NCBI GenBank assembly: GCA_014729945.1
Contig: WJJC01000032.1
Location: 1 to 9,922 of the forward strand
Length of the DNA: 9,922 nt
From: Candidatus Bathyarchaeota archaeon
GTDB lineage: Archaea; Thermoproteota; Bathyarchaeia; TCS64
Direction: 5' to 3'
Part shown: piece after piece, positions 1 through 7,663 of the stretch
Layout of the letters: every line of letters starts with the position of its first letter
How positions within the stretch are numbered: the stretch's first letter is position 1
Made by a program: the position numbers and the translations under genes
The notes under the pieces: model-generated
The model's database searches: none
What the model was told of the DNA's origin: nothing
Seen by the model: the letters and a program-made list of their open reading frames with translations, nothing else

Positions 1-3
1 TGC

Positions 4-15
4 CTATAATATAAT
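4..15 (+). promoter_or_regulatory. TATA-like box for the histidine kinase gene
   Basis: The sequence CTATAATATAAT lies about 25-36 bases before the ATG at 40. That is the distance expected of an archaeal TATA box from its transcription start if the mRNA begins at or within a few bases of the start codon. No Shine-Dalgarno-like sequence lies directly before the ATG (only an A-run), which fits a leaderless or very short-leader transcript. The window starts 3 bases upstream, so a BRE element cannot be judged. Confidence 0.5.
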
Positions 16-39
16 TCAAATACGTCAAGGGCTAAAAAA

Positions 40-1545
40 ATGGAGATCTCAGACATACCAGAGGTATTAATAAATCAAATACCCATCAGCGTTAGTATCC
101 ACGTAGACAACAAAGTAGTATATGCCAACAACAAATGCCTAGAGATCTCCGGATACCCAAACATGGAAGCAATACAAGGCGTCTCCTTCACTCAACATAT
201 CCAATCAGAACACAGAGAAAAAATAAGGAAAAAACTAGCCGAGGGTAAAAACCAGATTAACAATATCAAGATAATCGACAACAATGGAAAGACTCGCTAT
301 CTTAATATTAGCATCATGAAAGCGACCTGGCACGGTGAACCTGCTACAATCCAGTTCTCCTTTGATATAACTGATCAAACTCTCTTGAGGAAAAACTTAG
401 AAGAAACTCAAAATCGATTGCTTGCAATACACAGATACACAGTAAAGATCAGAGAAGCATACACCATTGACGAAGTAGCAGAGAAAATGCTGGAAACGAT
501 ACTAGAACTATTAGACACCGAGATATGCAGTATCAGCCTAGTCAGAGGAAACCAACTAGATTTCAAATATCAGAGCACAGAGAGCTGGATAAATACACTA
601 AACCTTGACACACCAAGCGTAACTACAATTGCAGCTAAAACAGGAAAAACTCAGAGAATATCAGACATAACTCAGGAGTCAATCTATGTAGACTGGACAG
701 ATAGGAAAATAAGATCAGAGCTAGCCGTACCGATAAAACAAGGTCAAGAAACGGTTGGTGTAATAAACATCGAGAGCGAGACAACTGACAGATACACGGA
801 AGAAGATCAAAAACTAGTAGAGATTCTAGCAGACTATTTTGCTTCAGAACTCGAAAAAATAGAATATGTGAAACAGGTCGAACAACTCGAAAGAAATCGA
901 TCAAAAGAACTCCTAGAGGGAATTAACCGAGTCACGAAAATGGTGAAACATGACCTTAGAGGACCTATGTCAGTCATAAAGAATAGTGCTTATCTAATGA
1001 AAACAAACCAAGGAAATAACGAGGAACTTACAGAGCAAATAAATGAGAGTATCAACAGGATAAACACTATTATAAATGATATAGGTAAACAAACCTTAAC
1101 AGGAGATTTAACAAAGGTACCAAAAGACATTATCGCCTTAACAAAAAATATTATGAGTACATGCATCATACCTAAAAAAATTGAGGTAAAAACTGAATAC
1201 AGTCAAGAGATACTTTACGTAAACCTCGACGCGGCGAAATACAGGCGCGCAATAGATAATCTTGTTAATAACGCGGTGGAATCAATGCCAGATGGGGGTA
1301 AACTATACCTCAAAGTCTCAACCAATGATAATCAAGTTATAACTAGGATAAAGGACACAGGTGTCGGTATACCCTTAGAAGAACAAGAAAAAATATTCCA
1401 ACCATACTATACAACAAAAAACACTGGAATGGGTCTCGGACTCAGTATTGTAAAACAAATAATCGAAGCACATGAAGGTACAATAAGCATAGATTCAATC
1501 ATTGGAAAAGGAACAGAGTTCACAATAAAAATACCCCTAAGTTAA
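40..1545 (+). CDS. Soluble PAS-GAF sensor histidine kinase
   Basis: Predicted cytoplasmic two-component sensor kinase of 501 aa that would autophosphorylate on histidine and pass phosphate to a response regulator. Visible domains in order: a PAS domain (about 12-112, with VDNKVVYANNKCLEISGY-type core), a short linker helix, a GAF domain (about 131-272), a HisKA dimerisation helix with MVKHDLRGPM (phospho-acceptor His304), and a HATPase_c domain. The ATPase domain carries the N-box DNLVNNAVE (405-413), the G1 box DTGVGIP (439-445), the F-box IFQPYYTTK (452-460) and the G2 box GMGLGLSIV (463-471), so it looks catalytically intact. There is no signal peptide or membrane helix, so the ligand is probably intracellular (small molecule, redox or light through PAS/GAF); which one cannot be told. 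No response regulator or receiver domain occurs in the window, making it an orphan here. It stands alone, convergent with the glycosyltransferase gene. Confidence 0.93.
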   Translation: MEISDIPEVLINQIPISVSIHVDNKVVYANNKCLEISGYPNMEAIQGVSFTQHIQSEHREKIRKKLAEGKNQINNIKIIDNNGKTRYLNISIMKATWHGEPATIQFSFDITDQTLLRKNLEETQNRLLAIHRYTVKIREAYTIDEVAEKMLETILELLDTEICSISLVRGNQLDFKYQSTESWINTLNLDTPSVTTIAAKTGKTQRISDITQESIYVDWTDRKIRSELAVPIKQGQETVGVINIESETTDRYTEEDQKLVEILADYFASELEKIEYVKQVEQLERNRSKELLEGINRVTKMVKHDLRGPMSVIKNSAYLMKTNQGNNEELTEQINESINRINTIINDIGKQTLTGDLTKVPKDIIALTKNIMSTCIIPKKIEVKTEYSQEILYVNLDAAKYRRAIDNLVNNAVESMPDGGKLYLKVSTNDNQVITRIKDTGVGIPLEEQEKIFQPYYTTKNTGMGLGLSIVKQIIEAHEGTISIDSIIGKGTEFTIKIPLS

Positions 1546-1567
1546 CAAATTGACACTTAAACAAGAG

Positions 1568-1622
1568 AAAAAAGAGTCAAAGTAAGTTGAATATTTTTTC
1601 ATATCCGAAAAGGGTGTAAAAA
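1568..1622 (-). terminator. T-run terminators after the glycosyltransferase
   Basis: Read on the minus strand, a run of five T (1622-1618) starts a few bases after the glycosyltransferase stop, and a run of six T (1573-1568) follows about 45 bases further on. Together with the plus-strand T-run between them this makes a plausible bidirectional termination zone for the two convergent genes. Confidence 0.4.
1594..1599 (+). terminator. T-run terminator after the histidine kinase
   Basis: A run of six T lies about 50 bases after the kinase stop, in a very AT-rich convergent intergenic stretch. Archaeal RNA polymerase commonly terminates at such T-tracts without needing a strong hairpin. No convincing stem was seen. 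Confidence 0.4.
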
Positions 1623-1627
1623 CAAAA

Positions 1628-3160
1628 TCACCTATTCTCCTCATCACCGATAGTCGCCAAAGCCAAGGGCACCCTCCAAATATCCAAAAACAAATGGAAA
1701 AAATATAAAGGAACAGCGTAAAACGCACTAAATCTCAAACCCTCCACAATAAAACCACGTAAGAAAGCTGAACACGTAGCCAATAAGAGCCACCAATACC
1801 AATTATGGCTAATAACAAACAAACGAACTATAGCAAAAGGCGTCGTCAAAGTAATAAAATAAGTAAACAAATAGACAAACCATAGCCTCCAACTCAGCTT
1901 AAACATAAACGTAGTTGCCCGTAACTGTTGAATAGTATTAGCCTTCCCCCAACGGAACTGCTGCCGAGCATAAGATAACATATTACTGGGCACTATAGTC
2001 TCCACAACAGCCTCCCTAACATACTTCGTCTTCAGTCCAGCTTCCATGATAAGATGCGCCATCTGCCGATCCTCACTATACTTGGGCACCGTAACCTCCC
2101 ACTGATCAATAACCCTCTCCAATATACTACGACGGTAAGCCGTAAAACTACCAGGAAGGCAAAAGATACTCCCAAGCAAATTATGAAACGGGTACAAAAG
2201 CTTGAAACCAATATTATACCTGACTCCCTGCATCCGCGTCAACCAGTTTTCCTTTAAATTCCGGACCTTGGTCCACCCGGTAACCCCACCTATCTCCTCA
2301 TCACAAAAATGCCACACCAGTTTCTGTGTCGCATCAACGTGTATAAAAGTATCAGCATCAGCCCTAGCGATTATATTACCTCGCGTCTGGCGTATAGCAT
2401 TACTAATAGTATACCGTTTACCCTTATTTGGGTAGTGACTAAGCAACCTGATCCGAGTATCTGGGAAATCATCTATTGCTCGCTTAATTTCCTCTACAGT
2501 ATTATCGGTACTACCGTCATTAGCAACAATGACCTCAATCCGTTCCTTAGGGTAATCCTGAAGGGCATGACTCTTTAAGACATCATATATCACATCCTCA
2601 CCATTATAGACCGGGATGACCATGCTAACTGTGGGAAAATACTCACCATAACCTTCCTCATAACGCATGTTTCCCAATATTCCGCCAAAGATCATCGTAG
2701 TATACAAGAAAGAACCAATAAGGCTGTAGAAATTACTCGTCGGTAAGATAATAAAATAGATCCCGAAAACAGTTGTTACGAGCAACAACAATCTCTGAGC
2801 TAATATCGGAACCCGACCAGAAGGAACAATAACCTTACTGGAATTCATGATAGCGTCCTGAACATTACGACGCTTCTTAACATACTCCTCGGGGCTCAGA
2901 TAGGTATCTTTAAAACGTTCATCAAGACTTCTCACAGGATCCTCATCTGGACATCCATGGATACTCTCTTCCAAGAAGCGACGTTGTTCAAAAAATTCTT
3001 CAACAGTTATAGCATCATCTATGAGAAGCTGTTCCAGTTCAGTGTAACACTTATGTTCAAGGCCCTCTTCCTCATAATACAAGAGACATCTATCACGAAA
3101 CTCTGATACCGATATCTCCCCGTATGCTAGTTTCCTGCGAGCTTCCTCGATAAGACTCAT
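1628..3160 (-). CDS. Membrane family-2 processive glycosyltransferase with N-terminal helical repeats
   Basis: A 510-aa polysaccharide-synthase-like glycosyltransferase of the hyaluronan/cellulose/chitin synthase type. It would transfer sugar from a nucleotide-sugar on the cytoplasmic face and may extrude the chain. Signature residues of a processive GT2 enzyme are all present: VIPVYNG (181-187), NDGSTD (214-219), the DxD-like ADAD (267-270), PGSFTAYRR (336-344), SED (362-364) as the catalytic acid region, and QQFRW (400-404) as the QxxRW motif. Membrane helices flank the catalytic domain: two before it (about 116-138 and 141-163) and about three after it (422-449, 453-470, 476-498). The first 105 residues are unusual: three charged helical repeats resembling SHOCT-like segments (about 12-30, 44-66, 82-103). 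The sugar and product cannot be read from sequence. It has its own promoter, so it need not work with the MoxR operon beside it. The ATG start fits a leaderless mRNA. Confidence 0.9.
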   Translation of the reverse strand: MSLIEEARRKLAYGEISVSEFRDRCLLYYEEEGLEHKCYTELEQLLIDDAITVEEFFEQRRFLEESIHGCPDEDPVRSLDERFKDTYLSPEEYVKKRRNVQDAIMNSSKVIVPSGRVPILAQRLLLLVTTVFGIYFIILPTSNFYSLIGSFLYTTMIFGGILGNMRYEEGYGEYFPTVSMVIPVYNGEDVIYDVLKSHALQDYPKERIEVIVANDGSTDNTVEEIKRAIDDFPDTRIRLLSHYPNKGKRYTISNAIRQTRGNIIARADADTFIHVDATQKLVWHFCDEEIGGVTGWTKVRNLKENWLTRMQGVRYNIGFKLLYPFHNLLGSIFCLPGSFTAYRRSILERVIDQWEVTVPKYSEDRQMAHLIMEAGLKTKYVREAVVETIVPSNMLSYARQQFRWGKANTIQQLRATTFMFKLSWRLWFVYLFTYFITLTTPFAIVRLFVISHNWYWWLLLATCSAFLRGFIVEGLRFSAFYAVPLYFFHLFLDIWRVPLALATIGDEENR

Positions 3161-3181
3161 CCATTCCAGAAAGTCATTAAC

Positions 3182-3195
3182 TAAATATAGTTTTT
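3182..3195 (-). promoter_or_regulatory. TATA box for the glycosyltransferase gene
   Basis: On the minus strand the sequence AAAAACTATATTTA places TATATTTA about 22-29 bases before the ATG at 3160, preceded by an A-run that may serve as BRE. This spacing predicts transcription starting at or next to the start codon, in keeping with the lack of a clear Shine-Dalgarno sequence. A second ATATTTAG copy on the same strand lies further upstream at 3239-3232 and could give a leadered transcript. Confidence 0.55.
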
Positions 3196-3273
3196 ACCCA
3201 AAGAAAACGCTAGAACATAGGTTTATCGGATCTAAATATGAGCTTGTAATAGAGGAAATTATTGGATATCAAT

Positions 3274-3279
3274 AAAAAA
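3274..3279 (-). terminator. T-run terminator after the moxR-type gene
   Basis: On the minus strand a run of six T lies about 16 bases after the stop of the MoxR gene, within a T-rich stretch (TTGTTTTTTATTG). It would end the operon before the glycosyltransferase promoter. No hairpin is evident. Confidence 0.4.
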
Positions 3280-3294
3280 CAAGAAATACAACAA

Positions 3295-4254
3295 TTATTC
3301 TTGTAGAAAGTCCATTCCCTTTGGCACAGGAACCTTCCCTAAGGCTTCCACAACAAGATCCTCAACCTTAACATCTTCAGCCCGAGCAGTGCTAGTCAAT
3401 TCTAACCGATGAGATAATACACTAAGAGCTAAATGCTTAACATCATCCGGTAACACATGGTCTCTCCCATGAATCATGGATAAAGCTCGTGAGCCCTTCA
3501 TTAACCATATAGAAGCTCGTGTACTTGGCCCCATGAGAACAGAGGGGTTTCCTCTAAGCCATAAAACTAGATCCACGATGTATCTTCGTACCCGCTCATG
3601 GACATGTACGTCCTGAACAGTATCACCTAAGTTTACGATAATATCAGGCTCCACGATCCGTTCAACATTAACTGTCTCTATTCTATCTATATCATTCAAT
3701 ACCTTTAGCTCTACCTCATCCTCAGGATAGTTTAGATCTACTTTAAATCCGAAGCGATCCAGTTGAACATCGGTTAATACATAAGTACCTGTACCACTAA
3801 AAGGAACTTGAGTAGCCAAAACCATAAATGGATCTGGTACAGACAATGATTCACCTTCGATAGTTACCTGTCGCTCCTGCATTACCTCCAAGAAAGCCGA
3901 CTGCACCTTTGGGCTAGCTCGATTCAACTCATCTACTAGCAAAACATTACAGAAAATAGGGCCCTTCTTAAGCTCCCATTCGTTGCTTTTCTGGTTATAA
4001 ACATTCACACCTATAACATCAGCAGGTAACAAATCCGGAGTCATCTGAACTCTCTTAAAGACCCCGCCGATTGCCTGAGCAAAAGTCTTCGCCAATGTAG
4101 TCTTACCGATACCAGCAGGACCCTCAATCAAAACATGACCACCTGAGAGCATAGCTGCAAGCAAAATATCCACCACATCCTCATAACCCACTACAACACG
4201 AGCAATCTCTTCCTTAATCGCTGTCAGCTTATCCTGTACTTGGTTGATATCCAT
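3295..4254 (-). CDS. MoxR-family AAA+ ATPase
   Basis: A 319-aa cytoplasmic AAA+ ATPase of the MoxR family. These act as hexameric chaperone-like remodelers, usually of von Willebrand A or membrane partner proteins. Visible motifs: Walker A GPAGIGKT (45-52), Walker B LLVDELNRA (105-113), the MQERQVT segment that follows it in MoxR proteins, the sensor-1 region ATQVP (147-151), the arginine finger region QLDRF (164-168) and the sensor-2 region GPSTRA (242-247). Length is normal for the family. In most MoxR proteins the sensor-1 segment reads ATQNP; here the Asn is Val. The chosen ATG at 4254 follows the upstream stop by one base (TAAGATG); the alternative GTG at 4278 lies inside the upstream gene without a ribosome binding site. 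It is the last gene of the operon. The common partner gene (DUF58/VWA) does not follow it. Confidence 0.92.
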   Translation of the reverse strand: MDINQVQDKLTAIKEEIARVVVGYEDVVDILLAAMLSGGHVLIEGPAGIGKTTLAKTFAQAIGGVFKRVQMTPDLLPADVIGVNVYNQKSNEWELKKGPIFCNVLLVDELNRASPKVQSAFLEVMQERQVTIEGESLSVPDPFMVLATQVPFSGTGTYVLTDVQLDRFGFKVDLNYPEDEVELKVLNDIDRIETVNVERIVEPDIIVNLGDTVQDVHVHERVRRYIVDLVLWLRGNPSVLMGPSTRASIWLMKGSRALSMIHGRDHVLPDDVKHLALSVLSHRLELTSTARAEDVKVEDLVVEALGKVPVPKGMDFLQE

Positions 4255-4255
4255 C

Positions 4256-5200
4256 TTAATGATCTCTCTGCTGCTCACTGAGCCACTCTAGCTGTTCTTT
4301 ATTCCAGTCCGGATGCATTTTTAAGACTTCCTCAATAGAATCACGTTCTTCCGCCTCATCAATATTCATTTGTATAATGAACACGAAAAAAACCATTAGT
4401 AAAGCTAAACCATAACGTATTTCTACAATATTTAAGAAGCTATACAGGTCCATTAGCCACCATTTGAACGCTAATAATTTCGTAGGGTAGCTATGCCCCA
4501 CATCAATCAAACATCGACCACGCATAAAATCTATCAAGAATTCCCGGTTATCGCCCCTGTCAATCATACTATTTAACCAGATACTACTATCCGATATCAA
4601 CACCAAAAGGCCTTCACCCACACGTACTCCAGTTACAACTGGGAAAGCTCCTGTCTCTAACCCATCCGTACTAGTATTTGTGTAACTCAAAGGGGTACTA
4701 CGAATCAAGACATAAGCAGCCTCACCAGGCACTAACACAGTACCATAGTTGAACACAACCTCCTCTGTCTCATAAAAACTAAAATTCAGCAATCGAGGAA
4801 ATTCTGGACGGGGATCAAAAAACACCCCATCCCTGAGCAAAGCACCACTGAAACGGGTCTCCAAACTTAGACCCTCTAGCAGTTCATTTCCGGATCCAAA
4901 GTCGTCAAGCAAGACCACCCGTCCACCATCTCCAAGATAACCCCGTAAAACTTCAATATACCCCTCGTTAAAACCACGACTCGGACCAATAATGAATAAG
5001 GTACTATTTACAGGATCAATACCAAGCAGGTCCTCAATACCTCTAACACGCACTGGATCAACCAATCCATAGAACTCGCTTAGACCGTTCCAACTTGGAT
5101 TTTCCACCCAAAAATCATCCAAGGCTGGATAAACACTAGCAACAGCAACTACACAAATAACAGCTAATGTTAAACCAGCTAGAATCTCCTTGAGCCTCAA
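4256..5200 (-). CDS. DUF4350-type membrane protein
   Basis: A 314-aa protein with an N-terminal membrane helix (about 7-27), an extracellular domain, a second membrane helix (about 260-279) and a short acidic cytoplasmic tail ending in a HPDWNKEQLEWL-like helix. The ectodomain has the DUF4350 look: a strand IDPVNSTLFIIGPSR, then a helix and LGDGGRVVLLDDFG (89-102), resembling a GATase/ThuA-like Rossmann fold without a nucleophile I can identify. Sequons for N-glycosylation occur at N65, N139 and N175. DUF4350 genes are commonly found next to MoxR and DUF4129 genes; function is not established. It begins with TTG, whose last two bases overlap the TGA stop of the gene before it (TTGA), and has a strong GGAGG 7 bases upstream. 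The cytoplasmic tail is a plausible contact for the MoxR ATPase encoded next (inference). Confidence 0.82.
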   Translation of the reverse strand: MRLKEILAGLTLAVICVVAVASVYPALDDFWVENPSWNGLSEFYGLVDPVRVRGIEDLLGIDPVNSTLFIIGPSRGFNEGYIEVLRGYLGDGGRVVLLDDFGSGNELLEGLSLETRFSGALLRDGVFFDPRPEFPRLLNFSFYETEEVVFNYGTVLVPGEAAYVLIRSTPLSYTNTSTDGLETGAFPVVTGVRVGEGLLVLISDSSIWLNSMIDRGDNREFLIDFMRGRCLIDVGHSYPTKLLAFKWWLMDLYSFLNIVEIRYGLALLMVFFVFIIQMNIDEAEERDSIEEVLKMHPDWNKEQLEWLSEQQRDH

Positions 5201-7152
5201 TCCTCATCCTCCTCTAATTCAGACACAAGTAACTCAACCTTTTCCAACTCGGGCTCTTTAGGTCTACCATAAAGCCAGCGCTCATAACGGGATACAAGCT
5301 GGCTAAACAAACCACCCAACCGCTCACCTAACGTATCAAGAACTCTGCTGAGATATTCCCTTAGCGTATCACTTGGCTTCATAGATAAACCGGTTATATC
5401 TTCAATAAATCTTAACGCGGCTAAGAACAAGCCACTGAAGCTCCCCTTAGAGATCGCAGGTTCACATACTGTCTCAGAAACGGGTGTCAAGATAGTTTCC
5501 TCCGGAGTCTCCATATCATCGGGCCTACTACCAAGATTACGCTTCAAGTAAACCCCACCAGCTCCCAGTAAACCAAGACTTAACATTACTACCACTGTAT
5601 TCACAATATAGAAAGAACCAGAAACGCTTCCGCTTCTTATCCAAGACTCTTTTGGCTTTGCCTCAAGCCGCCAATTATAGTCACCGCCAAGTCTCCACAA
5701 AGGTATATGAACCCGCACAGAGCCTTTGCCCGCCTGCGAGTAACCTAGTCCAACATCCTCCTCACTTATGAGTCTAATTCGACATCCGTCTAATTTCACA
5801 CCATCAGAAGAGACTGTATAATGTACAGGCATCCCAGAACCACTAAACACCCAACGCGAGGTATCCAAATTAATATTCAAACGCTTCTTAATGACACTGA
5901 CATTCACAAATTCTTCAGCACCACTATAAACACCATCCCCGAGACTCTCAACTAATACAATATTCCATTCTAAGTCATGATCAAAGGGAACACCAAGTCC
6001 TAACTCAAAATAACCATCATCACGGGTAACTACCTGTTTACTCACACCAAAACCACTAACAACAATATTGTTACCATTCAAACCTGTATCATTAAAGCTA
6101 AGTTTCCCTGTAACATTCCATAATCTACCCGGCAATGCAATATCGTCATAATCCAGCGTTAAGACGGGCGTATAATAGAGTAACTCAAATCTACGCACAA
6201 CCGTAGCTGGTGTAAATGTCTCTGCATCTATCTTATCCGGCCAGTAAAAACCCCTTAAATCTACACTTGATTTATACAGGTACGGAACCGAAATGAGTTT
6301 ACTATAATAGCCTTCAAAACCTGTCACAGTAACCCATGAGTAATTACCCATTTTAAAAGCGATACGCCTACCCTCCAGGCCACCATCCCCACCAATCAAT
6401 CTACCAGATACCAGTAAATAATCACCCACCCATACAGAACTAGCGTTCATATCCATGGACAGATCTGTACGAGTAAGATTACTAAGATTCACTCCCCCAC
6501 CCAAATCATCTAAATATTTCTCCACTTCATCAAGTAAATCGGGATCCAGCACATCCTTAAACTCCTCCTTAATGACCTCAATATCTACACCACTAATCTC
6601 TTCACCACCTACATAATTCGCCAATATTTGAGCAAAATCTCTGTAATCACCCACCAAATCCTCAAGACGATTCACGTCATCAAGTAATAGATCGGGATGG
6701 GTTCCAAGCATCGCTCCTAGCTCACGGGTGCTATTACGTAACACAGTAATTGTCTCATTACTATCCTCAAGGTGACTGAGTCCCTTGAAGAAACTCGATT
6801 TTGCTCCAGATAAATTGTATTCACCGATGAACTGTATAGCCAAATCCATATGATGACGCGTCAGATTCAAGTTATCCGCCTGAACCTCCAACTCGCCCCT
6901 GTAATCCTCTAGCATCACATTCAACTCATCAACGCTATACATCTCAATCGCATAATCCAGCCACTCACGACTAACCGTCATATTCTCCAAGATAATACCT
7001 TCATACACATTGTGATATACCATGTACAAGACCTCGGGGTCAGGCTCAGCTAACTCATAGACCTCTGGATCCATGTGACGTGGCACATCACCACTTACGG
7101 ATACTATACTTCCCAAGAGCACTATTAGACAAAGTAAACCTAACCGCTTCAT
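5197..7152 (-). CDS. Secreted multidomain protein with Ig-like domains and DUF4129-like cytoplasmic tail
   Basis: A 651-aa single-pass membrane protein. An N-terminal signal peptide (about 1-21) is followed by a helical, coiled-coil-prone region (about 35-215). Beta-rich Ig- or transthyretin-like segments come next (about 229-320, 328-420 and 423-515; the first two contain WVGDYLLVSGRL and LPGRLWNVTGKL type strands), then a membrane helix (about 516-536) and a cytoplasmic tail. The tail segment 575-630 (FIEDITGLSMKPSDTLREYL and following) resembles the helical DUF4129 domain usually found at the C-terminus of such archaeal transglutaminase-like or MoxR-linked proteins; no transglutaminase Cys-His-Asp triad was seen. 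Twelve N-x-S/T sequons occur in the ectodomain (57, 96, 113, 132, 140, 222, 225, 236, 270, 346, 354, 417) and none in the tail, supporting the topology. Its start overlaps the preceding stop by ATGA. Probably an envelope structural or sensing subunit (inference). Confidence 0.8.
   Translation of the reverse strand: MKRLGLLCLIVLLGSIVSVSGDVPRHMDPEVYELAEPDPEVLYMVYHNVYEGIILENMTVSREWLDYAIEMYSVDELNVMLEDYRGELEVQADNLNLTRHHMDLAIQFIGEYNLSGAKSSFFKGLSHLEDSNETITVLRNSTRELGAMLGTHPDLLLDDVNRLEDLVGDYRDFAQILANYVGGEEISGVDIEVIKEEFKDVLDPDLLDEVEKYLDDLGGGVNLSNLTRTDLSMDMNASSVWVGDYLLVSGRLIGGDGGLEGRRIAFKMGNYSWVTVTGFEGYYSKLISVPYLYKSSVDLRGFYWPDKIDAETFTPATVVRRFELLYYTPVLTLDYDDIALPGRLWNVTGKLSFNDTGLNGNNIVVSGFGVSKQVVTRDDGYFELGLGVPFDHDLEWNIVLVESLGDGVYSGAEEFVNVSVIKKRLNINLDTSRWVFSGSGMPVHYTVSSDGVKLDGCRIRLISEEDVGLGYSQAGKGSVRVHIPLWRLGGDYNWRLEAKPKESWIRSGSVSGSFYIVNTVVVMLSLGLLGAGGVYLKRNLGSRPDDMETPEETILTPVSETVCEPAISKGSFSGLFLAALRFIEDITGLSMKPSDTLREYLSRVLDTLGERLGGLFSQLVSRYERWLYGRPKEPELEKVELLVSELEEDED
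5208..5212 (-). promoter_or_regulatory. Shine-Dalgarno that fixes the TTG start of the DUF4350 gene
   Basis: GGAGG lies 7 bases before the TTG at 5200 on the minus strand. It sits inside the last codons of the upstream gene, where the acidic Glu-Glu-Asp-Glu-Asp tail is encoded, so one stretch serves both as C-terminal coding sequence and as ribosome binding site. It is the main evidence for a TTG start. Confidence 0.65.
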
Positions 7153-7388
7153 CCTATTATCTCAACTATCTTTAACAATACTATATAACAAAATCCTAAA
7201 AACAACAACGCCCCCGGCACATCAAACCACCTACGCCTAGGCCTAAATAAGGCACTTGAAGCAAAATAAACCACAGTAAACAAGCTATAATATACCTCAA
7301 GCCTGCTCTCACCCAGCGCTGACAACGAGACAAGCGTCAACATCATCGCTCCAGACATAAACAAGAGATAATCCTTATTCTTATCCAT
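7149..7388 (-). CDS. Small three-helix membrane protein
   Basis: A 79-aa integral membrane protein, first gene of the downstream operon. Three hydrophobic helices are visible (about 7-24, 31-48, 58-76), with a cluster FRPRRRW (48-54) between the second and third that should lie on the cytoplasmic side. I do not recognise a named family; small proteins of this build are found in archaeal MoxR/DUF4129 clusters, so a membrane subunit of the same assembly is likely. The ATG at 7388 was chosen because GGTGG lies about 9 bases before it. Alternatives are ATG at 7397 and TTG at 7406, which add three or six residues (W-rich) but lack a spaced ribosome binding site. The stop overlaps the next start by ATGA. 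Confidence 0.75.
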   Translation of the reverse strand: MDKNKDYLLFMSGAMMLTLVSLSALGESRLEVYYSLFTVVYFASSALFRPRRRWFDVPGALLFLGFCYIVLLKIVEIIG

Positions 7389-7495
7389 CCAAATCATCCA
7401 CCACAACTAATAAGCATAAACACTGATTAACCAATGAAGACAAGCACAGATTAAAGAGATTTTGGTAAAAACTACATCGATAGATAGAGAAAAAA

Positions 7496-7503
7496 CTAAA
7501 TAT
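7496..7503 (-). promoter_or_regulatory. Candidate TATA box for the downstream operon
   Basis: ATATTTAG on the minus strand is nearly the same as the box before the glycosyltransferase gene. Transcription would start near 7474, leaving a leader of about 85 bases before the ATG at 7388. A competing candidate is TTTATAAATA at 7640-7631, which would give a leader of over 200 bases. Which is used cannot be told from sequence alone. Confidence 0.3.
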
Positions 7504-7619
7504 CCTCTTAATTAACCCACTAAACTGACAGAAAAAACAATACTAAAATACAGCTTGAAAAAACAACCTAGAAAATAATTTCACTAGTCAACGATACAGA
7601 GAAAAAGAAATCGATCCAT

Positions 7620-7663
7620 AAAAAATACGTTATTTATAAAACACGCGTTGTTAATTAATACGC
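7620..7663 (-). terminator. Possible hairpin plus T-run terminator of the upstream operon
   Basis: Ten bases after the stop at 7673, the minus strand can form a short stem GCGT/ACGC (7663-7660 with 7648-7645) around an AT-rich loop. An alternative stem TTGTT/AACAA overlaps it. T-rich sequence follows, TTTT just downstream and six T at 7625-7620. The stem is weak, so the T-runs may matter more than the hairpin. Confidence 0.35.

Noticed and set aside
2054..2578. Three overlapping plus-strand reading frames
   Set aside because: They lie antisense to the catalytic core of the glycosyltransferase, whose motifs are intact on the minus strand, and none has a ribosome binding site or recognisable domain.
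5197..7152. Transglutaminase activity in the DUF4129-type protein
   Set aside because: No Cys-His-Asp triad in a transglutaminase-like setting; the ectodomain is helical then Ig-like, and only the tail resembles DUF4129.
7440..7640. Similar A-rich segments as a CRISPR or tandem repeat array
   Set aside because: Only two imperfect short copies of low complexity, with no regular spacing and no cas genes.
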